Position numbers and translations under genes: made by a program. Positions 26,913 to 36,154 of a DNA stretch of 64,000 nucleotides are shown piece after piece (within the stretch, counting starts at the first letter, position 1; each line of letters starts with the position of its first letter). Below the pieces are notes generated by a model. The model searched no databases. It was given only the letters and a program-made list of their open reading frames with translations, and was not told the origin of the DNA. Source of the stretch: Colwellia sp. Arc7-D (lineage in GTDB: Bacteria; Pseudomonadota; Gammaproteobacteria; Enterobacterales; Alteromonadaceae). The stretch covers positions 992,001-1,056,000 of the forward strand of contig NZ_CP028924.1 in the NCBI RefSeq assembly GCF_003061515.1. The letters are read 5' to 3'.

Positions 26913-27698
26913 ATGAGAAAAATTATAATTTTAAGCCTCGTGAGTCTTTTGTCGGCTTGCAGCGCATTAGATCACGCAAGTAAACTATTTCCACCAGAGC
27001 AGTCTTTAGCAACAAAAGTTATGCCTTTGGAAAGTTTTAAAGAGCTCAAAGCACTGCCTAAGCCCAAAGGCGCCATACCGGTTTCGGTATATGCTTATCG
27101 GGACCAAACAGGGCAATATAAACCGCAAGCGAATGTAAGCTCATTTTCTACTGCTGTTACACAAGGAGCGACATCCATTTTGATGCAAGCTTTAAGTGAT
27201 TCGGATTGGTTTTTACCTGTCGAGCGAGAAGGTTTGCAAAATGTATTAACAGAGCGAAAAATTACTCGGGCAGCTAATCAAGCAAATAAAGCCACTGAAA
27301 ATATTGAATTACCGCCTTTAACTACTGCAAAAATATTACTTGAAGGTGGCATTATCAGTTACGACTCTAATACCCGAACAGGCGGCTTTGGCGCAGAGTA
27401 TTTTGGTATTGGTGCTTCAGAGCTTTATCGTGAAGATCAAATTACAGTTTATATGCGAGCGGTTGATGTGCGAACTGGACAAGTGCTGGTATCAGTATCA
27501 ACTAATAAAAAGGTGTTGAGCCAGGAGGTACGAGCTGGTTTTTTCCGTTACGTTAGCTTTAAACGCTTAGCAGAAGCCGAAGGCGGTTTTAGTGATAATG
27601 AGCCGATGCATGTTTGTGTGCAACAAGCCATTGAGAAAGCAATTACCGAGTTAGTGATTAAAGGTATAGAGCGTAAGGTCTGGCGCGCCGATGCATAA
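26913..27698 (+). CDS. csgG: Curli secretion channel lipoprotein CsgG
   Basis: 261 residues from the ATG at 26913 (the longer frame overlaps csgF). Lipobox LLSAC gives Cys16 as lipidated residue. Family marks: PKGAIPVSVYAYRDQTGQYK, FSTAVTQGATSILMQALSDS, WFLPVEREGLQNVLTERKI and a GAEYFGIGASELYREDQITV segment that forms the pore strands. It forms the nonameric outer-membrane channel. It is the last gene of the curli unit. Confidence 0.96.
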   Translation: MRKIIILSLVSLLSACSALDHASKLFPPEQSLATKVMPLESFKELKALPKPKGAIPVSVYAYRDQTGQYKPQANVSSFSTAVTQGATSILMQALSDSDWFLPVEREGLQNVLTERKITRAANQANKATENIELPPLTTAKILLEGGIISYDSNTRTGGFGAEYFGIGASELYREDQITVYMRAVDVRTGQVLVSVSTNKKVLSQEVRAGFFRYVSFKRLAEAEGGFSDNEPMHVCVQQAIEKAITELVIKGIERKVWRADA

Positions 27699-27722
27699 TT
27701 GAGGTAAGTGTTTAAAAAACTA

Positions 27723-27752
27723 AAAAAATCAGTGTTTATCACTGATTTTTTT
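27723..27752. terminator. Bidirectional terminator between csgG and the CsgD-like gene
   Basis: AAAATCAGTG-TTTAT-CACTGATTTT with A and T runs on each side lies between convergent genes and can serve both. Confidence 0.85.
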
Positions 27753-27783
27753 TATTCATTATATTTTTTAAAATATTACTTTA

Positions 27784-28476
27784 TCAATTCGTAGTGCCAT
27801 AATTTTGTGTCCGGCTAATAAGCTCAATACGATTTCGAGAGCTAGTTTTTCGAAAAATACTGTAGAGGTGAGTTTTTACCGTATTAGGGCTGATGTGGAG
27901 TTGGTCGGCTATTTCTCTATTTTGAGCGCCTCTAGATACGAGATTTATGATGGTTCTTTCGCGCTTGGTTAAGCTCGGGAAAAGGCTTTCAGGTTTTGCA
28001 TCAACAGGTTTAGTTTGCCGAGTTTTGCTGCATATAAGTAGATCGTGAATGGCTTTGTTCATCGTCGAACGTTTAAACCAAGATTCTTCTTTGATAATAG
28101 AATCCAGACCTTTTAACATGATGTCTGGTCGGTCATTTTGATAAAATATGCCTTTGACATGTGACAATAGGGCAGTTACCTCACAGGTAATGCCATTAGT
28201 GGCGTTGAAGAGAATTGTGGTGTTATTGGCTGCTAGCGCTGAAATATTACTGGGCAGACCATTTCCTGTTTGATAATCAAATAAATCGATCAACAGAAAT
28301 TGATATGATAACAACAGAGATTTTTCAGGGGGAGTGTTTCCTATCTCAATATCGATACCGCATGCTTCGATCAAACCGGTAAAGCGTTTAAATAGCGTTA
28401 AATGTGACCGCTCTGTATTTTTAACTTTTGGCGTTAAAACAAACGCACGTAGTTTTGTCATTTCCGTTGACATCAT
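27784..28476 (-). CDS. csgD: CsgD-like LuxR-family transcriptional regulator
   Basis: 230 residues; the ATG at 28476 has GGAG 5 nt upstream, with a second ATG directly after. The C-terminus is a GerE/LuxR helix-turn-helix: SLTKRERTIINLVSRGAQNR, EIADQLHISPNTVKTHLYSI, FRKTSSRNRIEL. The N-terminal ~150 residues resemble a degenerate receiver domain without an obvious phospho-acceptor Asp cluster, as in CsgD. Position next to csgG makes it the likely activator of the curli genes. Assignment to CsgD rests on context and layout. Confidence 0.85.
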   Translation of the reverse strand: MMSTEMTKLRAFVLTPKVKNTERSHLTLFKRFTGLIEACGIDIEIGNTPPEKSLLLSYQFLLIDLFDYQTGNGLPSNISALAANNTTILFNATNGITCEVTALLSHVKGIFYQNDRPDIMLKGLDSIIKEESWFKRSTMNKAIHDLLICSKTRQTKPVDAKPESLFPSLTKRERTIINLVSRGAQNREIADQLHISPNTVKTHLYSIFRKTSSRNRIELISRTQNYGTTN

Positions 28477-28832
28477 TAATTCTCCATATTACTAATCGAT
28501 ATTGCAAAATTCATTAACTAACATCTGTGCCAATATCATTGTGACCATATGATATTTACTGTCAGGTTGAAGTTTAGCGGCAAATCAAATTATAATTCAG
28601 CATTTAATATTATGTATGTGAATATAATGCCTGTTTTAACGTTAGATTAACACTGGTATTACATTTTACTTACAATTAGTAAAGTACGCGGTTAGCTCAT
28701 CTATGTCTAGCATATAACTCTTTTATTTTTAAAGATTTTTTGAAGATATGTTAGTTATACTGGTATGACTTGTAAGTCAGTCTATATTTGGCTCGGCGGT
28801 ATTAAATAACTAACTTAATTTATTTGGATTTA
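28477..28832. other. Divergent intergenic region (csgD-like / epmC)
   Basis: 356 bp, AT-rich. It contains the promoter regions of the curli regulator and of the epmC unit. I could not identify specific operators or a terminator. Confidence 0.5.
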
Positions 28833-29363
28833 ATGAAACATTGTTTTAAAGAGTTAATTTGTCTTTTTGAAAGTACTTTTAAAAAAAAATATAATACTAG
28901 GTTAATAAAAGGTAACGATGAACCTATTTATTTGCCAGCCAATGACGTATGTCAATTTAATCAAATTATATTCGCACATGGTTATTTTTCTAGTGCGTTA
29001 CATGAAGTTGCTCATTGGTGCCTAGCTGGTCAATCTAGGCGATTATTAGAAGACTACGGTTATTGGTATATTCCCGATGGGCGAGATCATCAACAACAAG
29101 CAAAGTTTGAAAGCGTAGAAATAAAGCCACAAGCAATAGAATGGGCGCTTTGTGTTGCCAGTGGCAAAGACTTTGATGTTTCTACCGATAATTTGCTGGG
29201 TGAGGGTGAAACTGACAGAGTGGCGTTTAAAGCTAAAGTATTTAAGCAAGTGCAATTTTATCTAGAGTTTGGTTTCCCAACAGATGCTGCAAAATTTATT
29301 ACGGTATTAGCCCAACATTATCAAACCACTTGGCCTTTAACTCCTGAGCACTTTTCATGTTAA
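28833..29363 (+). CDS. epmC: Elongation factor P hydroxylase EpmC
   Basis: 176 residues from the ATG at 28833. It matches the YfcM family: FNQIIFAHGYFSSALHEVAH (putative metal-binding His-Glu-x-x-His), WCLAGQSRRLLEDYGYWY, PDGRDHQQQAKFESVEIKPQ and EWALCVASGKDF. EpmC hydroxylates the beta-lysyl-modified lysine of EF-P. It heads the set with an NAD-kinase-like gene and yfcL. Confidence 0.93.
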   Translation: MKHCFKELICLFESTFKKKYNTRLIKGNDEPIYLPANDVCQFNQIIFAHGYFSSALHEVAHWCLAGQSRRLLEDYGYWYIPDGRDHQQQAKFESVEIKPQAIEWALCVASGKDFDVSTDNLLGEGETDRVAFKAKVFKQVQFYLEFGFPTDAAKFITVLAQHYQTTWPLTPEHFSC

Positions 29364-29424
29364 ACATTAAATATACTGCTGATCAGTACTTACTTTTAGT
29401 GGCTGAAATAATTGAGATGGATGA

Positions 29425-30558
29425 ATGAAACAATTTAAATTAGGCTTAGTTATTAATCCTATAGCAGGAATTGGCGGTAGCGTAGCGTTAAAGGGAAGTG
29501 ACGGTGTTGGTATTGCTGAACAAGCTATCGCGCTCGGGGCTGCCCCAAAGTCTAATGCACGAGCATCACTTGCGTTGGAAATATTATTACCTTATCGAGA
29601 CAGTATTGTTATTTATACGGCTACTGGCGATATGGGTGAGAGCTTAGCGCAAGCGTTAGGATTTAAAACAGAAGTTGTATATGAACTTACAAATGCAATA
29701 ACAACAGCGTTTGATACAGAGCAGGCTGTAACAACATTAATTAAGCATGACATTGACTTACTGTTGTTTGCTGGCGGTGATGGCACAGCTCGTAATGTTT
29801 GCCATATCGTTGAAGACAAGTTTCCTGTATTAGGCATTCCTGCCGGTTGTAAAATTCATTCAGGTGTTTATGCTATTACGCCTAAAGCGGCAGGGCGCGT
29901 GGTTGAGCTAATGATCACCAATCAGTTAGTTAGCTTAACTGATGCTGATGTTATGGATATAGATGAAAGTTTATTTCGCCAAGGCATAGTTAAAGCAAAA
30001 CGTTTTGGAGAAATGCAGGTGCCATCCGAGTTGCGTTATATTCAAGCGGTTAAATCAGGTGGTAAAGAGTCTGATGAATTAGTTTTGCAAGATATCGCCG
30101 CTGATGTTATTTCAAAAATGGATGACGAACTGTTTATTATCGGCTCAGGCTCTACTACAGCATTTGTAATGGAAGAACTGGGATTAGAAAATACTTTGCT
30201 TGGCGTTGATGCTATATGTGAGCAAGCGTTAATGGCGAAAGATTTAACTGAGCCACAACTATGGCAGTTAATTCAACCATACGCACCAGGTAAAGTTAAA
30301 CTTGTGATCACGTTAATCGGTGGCCAAGGACATATATTTGGTCGCGGCAATCAACAATTGAGCCCGCGCGTTATTCGCGCTATAGGTAAAGAAAATATTT
30401 TTATTATAGCGACGAAAACTAAATTGAATGCGCTGCAAGCTCGACCATTAATTGCCGATACTGGCGATAACGAACTCGACATAGAGTTGTCAGGCTATTT
30501 AGCCGTGACTACTGGCTATAATGATCAAGTATTATACCCAGTTGCCAGCCCGCAATAG
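29425..30558 (+). CDS. ATP-NAD kinase family protein (AcoX-like)
   Basis: 377 residues. LGLVINPIAGIGGSVALKGS and LLLFAGGDGTARNVCHIVED carry the diacylglycerol/NAD-kinase-like GGDGT motif. GIPAGCKIHSGVYAITPKAA and a C-terminal IGGQGHIFGRGNQQLSPRVI region fit the COG3199 ATP-NAD/AcoX group. The substrate is not settled; the canonical nadK is at 12492, so this is a second, distinct kinase fold. It follows epmC after 61 bp and precedes yfcL, so it may be co-transcribed. Confidence 0.85.
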   Translation: MKQFKLGLVINPIAGIGGSVALKGSDGVGIAEQAIALGAAPKSNARASLALEILLPYRDSIVIYTATGDMGESLAQALGFKTEVVYELTNAITTAFDTEQAVTTLIKHDIDLLLFAGGDGTARNVCHIVEDKFPVLGIPAGCKIHSGVYAITPKAAGRVVELMITNQLVSLTDADVMDIDESLFRQGIVKAKRFGEMQVPSELRYIQAVKSGGKESDELVLQDIAADVISKMDDELFIIGSGSTTAFVMEELGLENTLLGVDAICEQALMAKDLTEPQLWQLIQPYAPGKVKLVITLIGGQGHIFGRGNQQLSPRVIRAIGKENIFIIATKTKLNALQARPLIADTGDNELDIELSGYLAVTTGYNDQVLYPVASPQ

Positions 30559-30637
30559 TTAACGATAAAAATTTAAACATTAAATATTTTAAAACTGGCA
30601 ATGTTGAACACTTGCCTAAATGAACTTGGAATTAAGT

Positions 30638-30910
30638 ATGCAATTTGAAAACCTTACCGCGTTATATCATTTTTTAGATGAACAAGTAGAGCAAGATGTT
30701 AGTGCCGACGAGCTATTCGCCGGCAGTTATCTAAGAGGCTTTATTAGTTTGGCGGGCAGTGAATATGGCGATGAGTCACAAGTATTAACACAAGCGCTAG
30801 CAACAAATATTAGTGAGAAACTACAAGCTGCTCGCACAGAGCTTACACCGCAAGATCGTCAAATAGTGCAAGATTATTGGCTTCAACTTCAAACGGCATT
30901 TACTGAATAA
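30638..30910 (+). CDS. yfcL: YfcL family protein
   Basis: 90 residues from the ATG at 30638 (GGAA 8 nt upstream); the longer frame from 30620 is less likely. DELFAGSYLRGFISLAGSEY matches the conserved core of E. coli YfcL. A C-terminal LTPQDRQIVQDYWLQLQ helix follows. It is acidic, probably helical, and of unknown function. It is next to mnmC, as in E. coli, here convergent with it. Confidence 0.88.
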   Translation: MQFENLTALYHFLDEQVEQDVSADELFAGSYLRGFISLAGSEYGDESQVLTQALATNISEKLQAARTELTPQDRQIVQDYWLQLQTAFTE

Positions 30911-30928
30911 TACAGCTTTACACATTTT

Positions 30929-30966
30929 AAAAGCAGCTGTTCATTTTGAATTAGCTGCTTTTTTCA
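30929..30966. terminator. Terminator between yfcL and mnmC
   Basis: AAAAGCAGCT ... AGCTGCTTTTTT, an 8-10 bp stem with a 14-nt loop, between convergent genes. Confidence 0.75.
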
Positions 30967-31028
30967 TTTTAGAGTGTGGCCAATAGACGATTATTTATTT
31001 CAATTAACATCAGCTTTAAACACAAAGT

Positions 31029-33044
31029 TTAATCGAATTTACGACGAATAATATCTCGAATAACAAAACGGTTTGGCGCTAAGTTAAATAACTGTTCATT
31101 GTTTAATGGGTATGGCGTACCGCAAATATCTGCAGTTAGTATATCGGCCAATAATGGTGCTGTGCAAAGCCCACGCGCGCCCAACCCCGTTAGCATATAT
31201 AGATTGTCAATAATTGGGGCAGGTTGGTTATAGCGCCAACGTTTATCTTTACTTAGATGCGGATATTGCTGTTTATGGGCGTCTATATCTGGCATTGCAC
31301 CTACCATAGGTAAGTGATCAGGTGTCATACATCTTAAGCGGGCTTTGCTTTGTATAATATCTTTGGTATTCCAGTCAGTTAACCCCGGTAAACACTTATC
31401 TAGCATGTTGAGGTTAAATTGGTCGTCTTCGGTTTTGTTTTCTGTGTCAAAACTGTTCTTTTGGAAGGTGGCTCCGATACAGTGTAAATTTTTGTTTTCT
31501 GGCGTTAAGTAACCTTTATGACAAATAACCGTTGATAACGATTTAATTTTGTCATTACTCGCCATGCTACTCACTTGGCCACGAACAGATGTTAAAGGTA
31601 ATTGCTTTATTAAATTTAGCGGGATGCCTTGAGCGCCACCGCAATAAATTAGCATACCGACTAAATGGTTTTCTTTATCACTTTGCAATAACCATTTTCC
31701 ATCAGCTTGCTGGTTAATATTGTTTATTTTACAACCCGTTTCTATTCGCAAGCGATTAGTTGATTCTGCGGCACTGAAAATTTGTTTAACCAATTGAGCA
31801 GGGGCTATCCAACCAGCTTTTGGGAAAAATAACCCTCCATGATCAAGCGCTATGCTTGCTAACTCACTCGCTGTTTGTTTATCAACACTGTGGATAAGGC
31901 TTTTTGGCCACACAGTTGAGTTTTCAATATGCTGTTGACGAAGTGCTAAAGCGGGCTTGTAAGATATTTCTAATAGGCCGCACCAGTCGTGATCAAAATT
32001 AAAGCCTTGCGCCAATATGCTTTTATAATAACTTACGGCTTGCTCGAAAGCTTGTTGGTAAAACAGACTAATATCGTCAGCCTGTTGATGTATCAAAGGG
32101 TATAGCGCAGCAATATGATTACTAGAGGCACCTTGAGCCACACTAAAGTCTTGGCAGTATACGGTAACTTTAACGCCCGCTTTTGTTAACGCATAAGCCG
32201 CACACGCTGATGCAATACCGCCACCAATAATACTTACTTGCTGTGGTTTAGCGATAATTGGTCGTTGTTGATAGCCTTTGCCTGAATCAGGATTTTGTTG
32301 AAAAACGCCGCTGAGCATTTCATCCTTTTTACCATTAGTAGGGCGCTTTTCTACCCGAAAGCCGGCCGATATTAACTGGCGTTTAACTTTACCCGAAACC
32401 GTAAAGGTCGATAAGGTCGCTTGCTCTTTAGATAAACGCGTTATTTGTTGGAAAAGCCCCGTATGCCACATTTCAGGGTTTTTAGCCGGTGAAAAGCCAT
32501 CGAGATACCAAGCGTCAACTATCGCTGAAACGCGGGTGTTTTTATCGCTCGCTAATTGCGCTAAGCCTAGTGTTGCATCGTTAAATATTAATTGTAGGGT
32601 AACAGCGCCATTTAAAAAACTCAGAGTAATGTCTTGCTCTGGGTGTTCAGGGTATTGGGCGATTAACTGTTGACTGTATTGTTCAAGCTCAGGCAATATT
32701 TTCAACGATTGGGACAATTGCGCTTTGGATAATGGATATTTCTCGACACTGATAAAATGCAAAGTGCTGTCTGCTGCTGTTCTTGTGTTCTGTCGGTTTT
32801 GGCTTTGCTTTAGTTGGTCAAATGTCGCAAGCGTGAGTAAAAAGTTTAAGCCGGTGCCGAAACCGGTTTCTGCAATAACAAATTTTTCGGGGTATTTGGC
32901 TAACCTTGTTTTAATTTTATTACCGTTAATAAATACGCACTCACTTTGGCTTGTGCCGTGGTTTGTATCAAAATAGATATCTTCAAATTGGCTTGAATAA
33001 GGTGAACCGTCACTTTGAAAGGTAATCTTTGTTTGATCAATCAC
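31029..33044 (-). CDS. mnmC: Bifunctional tRNA mnm5s2U biosynthesis enzyme MnmC
   Basis: 671 residues, full-length fusion. The N-terminal methyltransferase (MnmC2) has [20 protein letters not shown] and [17 protein letters not shown]. The C-terminal FAD oxidase (MnmC1) has [20 protein letters not shown], with the nucleotide-binding glycines, and ends [20 protein letters not shown]. It converts cmnm5s2U34 to mnm5s2U34 in tRNA wobble positions. It is divergent from fabB. Confidence 0.95.
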   Translation of the reverse strand: MIDQTKITFQSDGSPYSSQFEDIYFDTNHGTSQSECVFINGNKIKTRLAKYPEKFVIAETGFGTGLNFLLTLATFDQLKQSQNRQNTRTAADSTLHFISVEKYPLSKAQLSQSLKILPELEQYSQQLIAQYPEHPEQDITLSFLNGAVTLQLIFNDATLGLAQLASDKNTRVSAIVDAWYLDGFSPAKNPEMWHTGLFQQITRLSKEQATLSTFTVSGKVKRQLISAGFRVEKRPTNGKKDEMLSGVFQQNPDSGKGYQQRPIIAKPQQVSIIGGGIASACAAYALTKAGVKVTVYCQDFSVAQGASSNHIAALYPLIHQQADDISLFYQQAFEQAVSYYKSILAQGFNFDHDWCGLLEISYKPALALRQQHIENSTVWPKSLIHSVDKQTASELASIALDHGGLFFPKAGWIAPAQLVKQIFSAAESTNRLRIETGCKINNINQQADGKWLLQSDKENHLVGMLIYCGGAQGIPLNLIKQLPLTSVRGQVSSMASNDKIKSLSTVICHKGYLTPENKNLHCIGATFQKNSFDTENKTEDDQFNLNMLDKCLPGLTDWNTKDIIQSKARLRCMTPDHLPMVGAMPDIDAHKQQYPHLSKDKRWRYNQPAPIIDNLYMLTGLGARGLCTAPLLADILTADICGTPYPLNNEQLFNLAPNRFVIRDIIRRKFD

Positions 33045-33126
33045 AATATTAACGTCTTCCGTTGTAGGTAAAAAAAGGTTATTTTACATATTATTACAAA
33101 GGACTGTCATAAAAATGAAAACATTC

Positions 33127-33144
33127 AGTGTACAAGTGTACGCT
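33127..33144. promoter_or_regulatory. FabR-like operator upstream of fabB
   Basis: AGTGTACAAGTGTACGCT is an 18-bp near-palindrome about 72 bp before the fabB start. It closely resembles the FabR sites of E. coli fabA/fabB (AGCGTACA..TGT.CGCT, from memory). FabR represses unsaturated fatty acid synthesis genes. Confidence 0.6.
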
Positions 33145-33215
33145 GGACAGACCAGTATAGGGGGCAAAAGTATGTATGATACGCCCAGATTTTTTAATTG
33201 AATATGGTTATTTAT

Positions 33216-34427
33216 ATGAAACGTGTAGTTATCACCGGATTAGGTATTGTATCAAGTATTGGTAATGATGCAGAAGAAGTATTAGCGTCGTTAAAAGAAG
33301 GTCGTTCAGGTATTACCCGTGCTGAAAGTTTTGCTGAAATGGGTTTACGCAGTCAAGTTTGGGGCAAACCTGAAATTGAAGTAAAAGACCACATTGACCG
33401 TAAAGCATTACGTTTTATGGGTGAAGCGTCAGCTTTTGCCTATATAGCCATGGATCAAGCAATTAAAGATTCAAAATTAACCCCTGAGCAAGTATCGAAT
33501 TTCCGTACCGGTATTGTTGCTGGCTCTGGTGGCGCATCTTCAGAAAACGTAGTAAATTCTGCTGATATTTTGCGTGAAAAAGGCGTTAAACGCGTTGGTC
33601 CATACGCCGTGCCTAAAACAATGTCGAGTACTATCTCAGCATGTTTAGCGACACCGTTTAAAATTTTAGGCGTTAACTATTCAATTAGTTCTGCCTGTGC
33701 TACTAGTGCTCATTGTATTGGTCATGCGGCTGAACTTATTCAATTAGGTAAGCAAGACGTTGTATTTGCTGGTGGCGGTGAAGAAGTTCATTGGTCACTT
33801 GCGATGATGTTTGACGGCATGGGCGCATTATCTTCTAAATACAACGATACACCAGAAATGGCTTCTCGTACTTATGATGCAGACCGCGACGGTTTCGTTA
33901 TATCAGGCGGCGGCGGTATGGTTGTGGTTGAAGAGCTTGAACATGCTCTAGCACGTGGCGCGCATATTTATGCTGAGATTGTTGGTTACGGTGCAACATC
34001 AGACGGTTTCGATATGGTTGCTCCTAGTGGTGAAGGTGCTATACGTTGTATGCAACAAGCCATGCAAGGTGTTGACGCTAAAGTTGATTACTTAAATACT
34101 CACGGTACTTCTACACCTGTTGGCGATGTTAAAGAGCTTGGCGCAATACAAGCTGTATTTGGTAAAGACTCTCCAGCAATAAGTGCTACGAAAGCAATGA
34201 CCGGTCATGCACTAGGTGCTGCAGGTGTTCATGAAGCTATTTTCTCATTATTGATGATGGAACATAGCTTTGTAGCTCCATCAATTAATATCAATACCTT
34301 GGATGAACAAGCAGAAGGTTTAGATATAGTGACTGAAAAGCGCGATATGGAACTTAACTTGGTTATGTCAAACAGCTTTGGTTTTGGCGGCACTAACGCA
34401 ACACTTGTTATGCAAAAGTATAAATAA
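33216..34427 (+). CDS. fabB: Beta-ketoacyl-ACP synthase I
   Basis: 403 residues from the ATG at 33216 ([14 protein letters not shown] is the family start). Active-site Cys in [16 protein letters not shown], His in [11 protein letters not shown], and His in [18 protein letters not shown], forming the Cys-His-His triad of FabB/FabF. Overall similarity ([20 protein letters not shown]) points to FabB, which is needed for unsaturated fatty acids. The FabR-like site upstream supports this. Confidence 0.96.
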   Translation: MKRVVITGLGIVSSIGNDAEEVLASLKEGRSGITRAESFAEMGLRSQVWGKPEIEVKDHIDRKALRFMGEASAFAYIAMDQAIKDSKLTPEQVSNFRTGIVAGSGGASSENVVNSADILREKGVKRVGPYAVPKTMSSTISACLATPFKILGVNYSISSACATSAHCIGHAAELIQLGKQDVVFAGGGEEVHWSLAMMFDGMGALSSKYNDTPEMASRTYDADRDGFVISGGGGMVVVEELEHALARGAHIYAEIVGYGATSDGFDMVAPSGEGAIRCMQQAMQGVDAKVDYLNTHGTSTPVGDVKELGAIQAVFGKDSPAISATKAMTGHALGAAGVHEAIFSLLMMEHSFVAPSININTLDEQAEGLDIVTEKRDMELNLVMSNSFGFGGTNATLVMQKYK

Positions 34428-34482
34428 TAAGTCGACGTTTGATCAGCAGTGGCCTAATTTTCCACTAAGCTAGGTTAAATCT

Positions 34483-34513
34483 AAAAACCGTTAATATGTT
34501 AACGGTTTTTTTA
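34483..34513 (+). terminator. Terminator after fabB
   Basis: AAAAACCGTTAATATGTTAA continuing to CGGTTTTTTT; a perfect stem with T-tail. Confidence 0.85.
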
Positions 34514-34623
34514 TATGTAAAAATCATGAAAACGACAACAAATATGTTCTCGCTACGATGTTTTTTTTATTAAATTTAGCTACAATGAGCATCCTGTTTG
34601 TTATTGATTATGTTTGCCTTATT

Positions 34624-34974
34624 ATGCCCCATTGTATAATTGAATATTCCGCAACGATTACTGAAAGTTTACCTGTAGAACAGCTAATGCATGCTGTTTA
34701 TAAAGGTGCCAACCAAAGCGAACTTTTCGCCTCAAGTGATATAAAAGTGCGTGCATGCGCATTTGACAGTTTTTACTTGCCCGGCGCTGAACAGGTGTTT
34801 GTGCATGTAAATTTAAAAATATTATCAGGGCGCGATTTGTCACAACGTAAAAGTTTAAGTGAGAGTGTTAGTAATCAACTTGAGCGCTTGGGTATCGATA
34901 ACGCGGTAATTACTGTCGAAGTAACAAAAATCGAAAAAGAAAGCTATGTTAAGAAGATAACATCAACGGTATAG
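34624..34974 (+). CDS. 5-carboxymethyl-2-hydroxymuconate isomerase-like tautomerase
   Basis: 116 residues from the ATG at 34624. The longer frame from 34558 is rejected because in this family Pro directly after Met is the catalytic base, and the sequence here is MPHCIIEYSATI. Further family marks are IKVRACAFDSFYLPG and FVHVNLKILSGRDLSQRKSL. Members isomerise dienols in homoprotocatechuate breakdown, but no other genes of that pathway are near, so the real substrate is open. Confidence 0.8.
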   Translation: MPHCIIEYSATITESLPVEQLMHAVYKGANQSELFASSDIKVRACAFDSFYLPGAEQVFVHVNLKILSGRDLSQRKSLSESVSNQLERLGIDNAVITVEVTKIEKESYVKKITSTV

Positions 34975-35013
34975 CGTTTCACTTTTCTGCATGAGTGTTG
35001 GTTGGAACTTTAC

Positions 35014-36132
35014 ATGAATATTTTTTATGACGAAAACATGCCGTTTGCGGCAGAGTTTTTTTCAGATTTAGGTGATTTAACGGCGTTTTCTGGCCGCACT
35101 TTGACATCAGCAGATGTTCGTGATGCTGACGTGCTGTTAGTGCGCTCAATTACGAAAGTAAATGAGCACTTGTTACAGCAAAATAAAGCGTTAAGTTTTG
35201 TTGGCACTGCGACCATTGGCGTTGATCATATTGATCAACAATACCTGAACAATAGAAACGTAAAGTTTCATTCTGCTCCTGGTTGTAATGCTATCTCTGT
35301 CGCTGAATACGTGCTTAGCGCTTTAGTGGTATTAGCAGAGCGGTATTTATTCTCTTTATCAACATTAACCGTGGGTATTGTCGGAGCAGGTAATACGGGT
35401 TCAAGATTAAGCGAAAAATTAAGTGCGTTAAATATTAAGCATGTTTTATGTGACCCATTATTAGCTGAAAATTCAGCTGATATGCGAGACTTTGTTTCGC
35501 TTGAGGAGGCACTACACTGTGATGTGGTTTCGTTGCATGTTCCTCTCACGAGAAAGGGCGAAAACCCAACGTACCATTTATTAGATGCCGCAAGACTAGC
35601 GAAACTTAAAGACCACCAAATATTGATTAATGCTTGTCGTGGAGAAATTGTCGACAATAATGCTTTATTGAAAATGAAGCAGCAGGGCCACCCTTTAAAG
35701 TTAGTTTTAGATGTGTGGGAAAATGAGCCGACTATATTATTAGCGTTAATCTCGCATTGTGAAATTACTACGGCACACATTGCTGGTTATAGCTTAGAAG
35801 GAAAAGCTCGTGGCACAGAAATTCTGTATCGGGCATTATGCCAACAGTTAGATATTTTACCAAGTAAGCAACTCGCTGACTTTTTACCGGTACCGGCAAT
35901 TAGTGCGATTGAAATTAAACAAGACTTTGATGAAATACTGCTAAACCAACTTGTCAAAATGGTTTACGATGTCAGACGTGACGATGCAATTTTTCGTCAA
36001 CAAATTAATATTCAAGGATTTGACTATATTCGCAAAACATACCCGACTCGCCGGGAATTTTCGGCAATAAAGGTAACCTTGAATAACGCGTTGAGCTCAG
36101 ATGCGCCACATCAGCTTGGCTTTAATAAATAA
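35014..36132 (+). CDS. pdxB: Erythronate-4-phosphate dehydrogenase
   Basis: 372 residues from the ATG at 35014 (GGAAC 7 nt upstream). Family start MNIFYDENMPFAAEFFSDLG, NAD-binding VGIVGAGNTGSRL (here Ala-Gly-Asn where GVGNVG is more usual), LINACRGEIVDNNALL with the substrate Arg, and HIAGYSLEGKARG with the catalytic His. The C-terminal dimerisation extension is present. It makes 4-phosphohydroxy-2-oxobutanoate in pyridoxal phosphate synthesis. asd follows after 22 bp. Confidence 0.95.
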   Translation: MNIFYDENMPFAAEFFSDLGDLTAFSGRTLTSADVRDADVLLVRSITKVNEHLLQQNKALSFVGTATIGVDHIDQQYLNNRNVKFHSAPGCNAISVAEYVLSALVVLAERYLFSLSTLTVGIVGAGNTGSRLSEKLSALNIKHVLCDPLLAENSADMRDFVSLEEALHCDVVSLHVPLTRKGENPTYHLLDAARLAKLKDHQILINACRGEIVDNNALLKMKQQGHPLKLVLDVWENEPTILLALISHCEITTAHIAGYSLEGKARGTEILYRALCQQLDILPSKQLADFLPVPAISAIEIKQDFDEILLNQLVKMVYDVRRDDAIFRQQINIQGFDYIRKTYPTRREFSAIKVTLNNALSSDAPHQLGFNK

Positions 36133-36154
36133 ACTGGATAAAAGAGAGAGGATC

